Assembly (NCBI GenBank): GCA_949295235.1
Contig: CASFKH010000068.1
Coordinates: forward strand, 1-10,094
Length of the DNA: 10,094 nt
Direction: 5' to 3'
Origin: an uncultured Ureaplasma sp.
GTDB taxonomy: Bacteria > Bacillota_I > Bacilli_A > Mycoplasmatales > Mycoplasmoidaceae
Below are positions 8,241 through 10,094 of this stretch, piece by piece (the stretch's first letter is position 1; each line of letters begins with the position of its first letter). The position numbers and the translations under genes are program-made. The notes beneath the pieces are model-generated. The model was not told the DNA's origin. It did no database searches and saw only the letters and a program-made list of their open reading frames with translations.

Positions 8241-8299
8241 ATTTATTAGATAAATTTGAGTAATACAAATAAACATGATATAATATTTTATTAGATAAA
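8214..8299 (+). repeat. Tandem duplication of a promoter-bearing 44-nt unit
   Basis: Two adjacent copies (8214-8254 and 8258-8299, period 44 nt) start with an identical 22-nt stretch, GAGTAATAC through CATGAT. Across about 41 aligned positions they differ by one substitution (C to A, which turns TCTAAT into TATAAT) and one inserted T. The duplication lies wholly in the region between the membrane-protein gene and the zinc-ribbon gene. Confidence 0.9.
8256..8284 (+). promoter_or_regulatory. Strong promoter of the zinc-ribbon repeat gene
   Basis: TTGAGT (8256-8261), a 17-nt spacer and a perfect TATAAT (8279-8284) form one of the closest matches to a housekeeping sigma promoter in the window. 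The start site would be near 8291, leaving a leader of about 34 nt that carries the SD AGAGGT (8313-8318), 6 nt before the ATG. Confidence 0.8.
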
Positions 8300-8324
8300 A
8301 ATAAGTATATATAGAGGTATTAAT

Positions 8325-9179
8325 ATGTCAAAAAATAAAAAATCAAAAAATACTTGTTGTTCATGTGAAAACAACAATGAAGAAAAACATGGATTTTGAT
8401 ATAGATTATTCCATTGAAGAAAGAGAAAAAATATTTCTGATTCATGTGATTGTGAATGTGAATATGATAATTCTGAATTTGTCTTTGACACAAAATCATA
8501 TGATGATGAATTTAAATCTAATCTAAACTCTGATAATTATAAAAATAATTCAACTACAAATTCATTTTTTAAACAAACTTCTACATCTGAACCAATTTTT
8601 AATGAGCAAAAAATATTAAATCAAGAACCTATTGAAGAAAAAAAACAATCTTTAATTCCTGAAAATCAAAAACATACTATTGTTACTTTCGCTCAATTTA
8701 AAGATTACAATCTTGAACAACGTCGTAAAGACTGACACAAATATGCTGGTCACAATGAAAGACAATTAGTATGTTCATTATGTAAAGATGATGACAACTG
8801 AGAAACTATCAAATTAGAAAATGGAAAACACATTTGTTATTTTTGTTGAATTAAAAAACCAACTGAAGAATCAATTAAGATTTTTTCAACTCCAACTGTA
8901 AAACCAAAAGCAAACGAAATCCCTGAAGATCAAAAACATACAATTGTAAGTTTAGAAGAATTTAGTGATTACAATTATGAACAACGTCGTAAAGATTGAC
9001 ATAAAAAAGCAGGATACAATTCAAAACGAATGTTATGTTCAATTTGTAAGAGTAAAGACAATTGAGCTACAATTCAATTAGAAAACGGAAAACACATTTG
9101 TTATTTTTGTTGAATTAAAAAACCTGTACAAAAGAAAAAGAAATCTAATGCAAAAAAGAAAGTTGCAACAAAAAAATAA
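8325..9179 (+). CDS. Protein with two tandem zinc-ribbon-like repeats, unknown function
   Basis: I do not recognise this 284-residue protein. Its main feature is two 68-residue repeats at 112-179 and 200-267, identical at 49 of 68 positions. Each has QKHTIV, then EQRRKDWHK, a CSxC pair, NWxTIxLENGKHI and CYFCWIKKP. The two CxxC pairs per repeat (C150/C153 with C171/C174, and C238/C241 with C259/C262) fit a four-Cys zinc ribbon. The N-terminus is also Cys-rich (C11, C12, C14; C41, C43, C45) with a basic aromatic stretch (23-35). Residues about 50-110 look disordered, and the last 17 residues are Lys-rich, suggesting nucleic-acid contact. Ten Trp, many in the repeats, are encoded by TGA. Consecutive CGT codons and several C-ending codons in the repeats, plus the strong promoter and terminator, suggest high expression. 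It is a single-gene transcription unit. Binding to nucleic acid or ribosomes is inference only. Confidence 0.85.
8658..8861 (+). repeat. Zinc-ribbon coding repeat, copy 1
   Basis: This copy encodes residues 112-179 of the zinc-ribbon protein. It shares a 38-nt identical block (8823-8860) with copy 2, plus a 17-nt identical block over the EQRRKD codons. The identity at synonymous sites suggests a recent duplication or gene conversion. Confidence 0.9.
8922..9125 (+). repeat. Zinc-ribbon coding repeat, copy 2
   Basis: This copy encodes residues 200-267. Its identical block with copy 1 is at 9087-9124. The two copies have the same length, so no insertion or deletion has occurred since duplication, and all four cysteines are kept in both. 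Confidence 0.9.
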
Positions 9180-9185
9180 TTATAT

Positions 9186-9213
9186 AACTCTCTTTATTTA
9201 AGAGAGTTTTTTT
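9186..9213 (+). terminator. Intrinsic terminator after the zinc-ribbon gene
   Basis: AACTCTCTT (9186-9194) pairs perfectly with AAGAGAGTT (9200-9208) over 9 bp, with a 5-nt loop and a run of seven T (9207-9213). It is 7 nt after the stop codon and is the clearest terminator in the window. Confidence 0.93.
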
Positions 9214-9240
9214 ATAACAATAGAACGTTTTAGATAAAAT
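9212..9240 (+). promoter_or_regulatory. Predicted promoter of the 213-residue Cys-rich protein gene
   Basis: TAAAAT (9235-9240) lies 6 nt before the ATG at 9247, with TTATAA (9212-9217) 17 nt upstream. No SD is present before the ATG. The layout repeats that of the gene at 7831 and suggests a leaderless transcript. The TTATAA box overlaps the end of the terminator T run. Confidence 0.45.
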
Positions 9241-9246
9241 TAATTT

Positions 9247-9888
9247 ATGAAACCAATTTTAACTCCTAGATTTTTAGATTCTAAATATGGTTATTATTAT
9301 TTACCAAGCTTTAATCAAAACCAATTAAAATTAAGTGAACATTACAAACATGTATTGTGCCCAAAATGTAATTCTATTTTTAAATTTGATATGTCAAATG
9401 AAAATTATCATTATTGTTGCAATAAATGTAATTACAAAATGAAATTTATAGAATATCAAAGAAGATTTAATAATTTAAATTGATCAAGGATAATTAAAAA
9501 AGGAATTTCATTATATTCATGAAAAGATAATTGTCCAAATTGTAAAAATTCAATATCTCATATTACATATTGTATAAATAACACATTTGGAGATGAATCT
9601 TTGTGTATATTTGAACCAATATTATTAGGTAAGTGCAGCAAGCTAGATGATTTTATTATAAATGTTTGTAATGTCGTCAATATGTTTCCAGATGATAATA
9701 ACAATTTATGTGCTCATATATTTTGTAGACATTGCGATGCACCTGTAAGTTATAAGGATTTACTTAAATCATTTTTAAATCAACCATCATTTAGATTAGA
9801 ATATGTATTAAAAAATGTTCAGCTTGCAAATTTAAATATTGAACCAGAAGATATAAATTCACTTTTAGTAAATTTGGAGAGATATTAA
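9247..9888 (+). CDS. Cys-rich zinc-binding protein, unknown function
   Basis: I do not recognise this 213-residue soluble protein. It contains four CxxC pairs: CPKC (38-41), CNKC (58-61, preceded by C57), CPNC (96-99) and CRHC (160-163). Further cysteines are at 109, 120, 130, 141 and 155. C38/C41 with C58/C61 look like one compact zinc ribbon. C96/C99 with C160/C163 could form a second ribbon around a long insert. The C-terminal 45 residues are helical in character and have no cysteines. TGA encodes Trp79 and Trp92, joining what would otherwise be two separate frames. The gene starts 33 nt after a strong terminator, so it has its own promoter, with no SD at the start. Its stop overlaps the start of the next gene by 1 nt. 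Resemblance to the preceding zinc-ribbon protein is limited to the CxxC pattern; common ancestry is not shown. Confidence 0.8.
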
Positions 9889-10094
9889 TGATAAACAATC
9901 ATATTTTAAAAATTCTAAATAAAACAATATTTGTTAAAAAATATAGATATATTTCTTTAAGTAAAATTGTTAAAAATCTTGAACATTCTAAATATTTAAT
10001 TGTTGAATTTATTGATTCTAAAAACAATAATTTTCATCATATTCCAAATGCATTTCAAATTTTAAAAACTAATTATGTAAATGTTAATAATTTA
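9888..10094 (+). CDS. Start of an unidentified gene, cut by the window end
   Basis: The frame is open for 69 codons from the ATG at 9888 to the window edge. A GGAGAG ribosome-binding site (9876-9881) lies 6 nt before the ATG, and the start overlaps the preceding stop as TAATG, so the two genes are almost certainly co-translated. The visible N-terminus (MINNHILKILNKT) is followed by a basic stretch and a SKYLIVEFIDSKNNNFHHIP segment that looks like an alternating beta-strand region. There is no signal peptide or obvious membrane helix. No family is recognised from this fragment. A restriction-enzyme, DNA-binding or other role cannot be judged. Confidence 0.75.
   Translation, partial: MINNHILKILNKTIFVKKYRYISLSKIVKNLEHSKYLIVEFIDSKNNNFHHIPNAFQILKTNYVNVNNL

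Noticed and set aside
8214..8299. The tandem units looked at first like the start of a CRISPR array.
   Set aside because: There are only two adjacent copies with almost no spacer, each carrying a promoter, and no cas genes are present.
8291..8491. Minus-strand frame of 66 codons over the start of the zinc-ribbon gene.
   Set aside because: It overlaps a well-supported plus-strand gene and its promoter, and has no SD or homology.

Overview
The window is AT-rich and reads cleanly only with UGA as tryptophan. Almost every long gene has in-frame TGA codons at conserved Trp positions, for example in gltX, rpoE, fba, ychF, clpB and the zinc-ribbon gene. This points to a Mollicute (Mycoplasma/Ureaplasma relatives, genetic code 4). 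The gene order rpoE-fba-ychF is the one known from Mycoplasma genitalium and M. pneumoniae, so the pneumoniae group (including Malacoplasma-like lineages) is the best guess. The species cannot be named from the sequence.

Positions 1-4766 (+ strand) look like one tightly packed operon: the tail of an IspE-like kinase, gltX (glutamyl-tRNA synthetase), rpoE (RNA polymerase delta subunit), fba (class II fructose-bisphosphate aldolase), ychF (ribosome-associated GTPase) and tdk (thymidine kinase). Genes overlap or lie within about 20 nt of each other. The IspE-like tail has no stop codon and runs in frame into a complete gltX, so the operon begins in this window with an apparent IspE-GltX fusion.

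Positions 4811-7639 (- strand) hold rpiB, a divergent sugar-phosphate isomerase with an acidic tail, and clpB, a ClpB disaggregase of the short form without the N-terminal domain. clpB is preceded by a strong Shine-Dalgarno (SD) sequence, a TATAAT box and a CIRCE operator, so it is predicted to be under HrcA heat-shock control. An elaborate nested inverted repeat, the inner part resembling a terminator, separates clpB from rpiB. A weak, possibly bidirectional terminator lies between the convergent tdk and rpiB.

Positions 7831-10094 (+ strand) are a less familiar block: a 127-residue three-helix membrane protein, a 284-residue protein with two near-identical 68-residue zinc-ribbon repeats, a 213-residue Cys-rich protein with several CxxC pairs, and the start of a further gene. 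The zinc-ribbon repeat gene has a near-consensus promoter that lies in a 44-nt tandem duplication, and it ends in a strong intrinsic terminator. The genes at 7831 and 9247 lack SD sequences and share a TTATAA-N17-TAAAAT-N6-ATG layout, which suggests leaderless transcripts. No RNA genes, insertion sequences or CRISPR arrays were seen.
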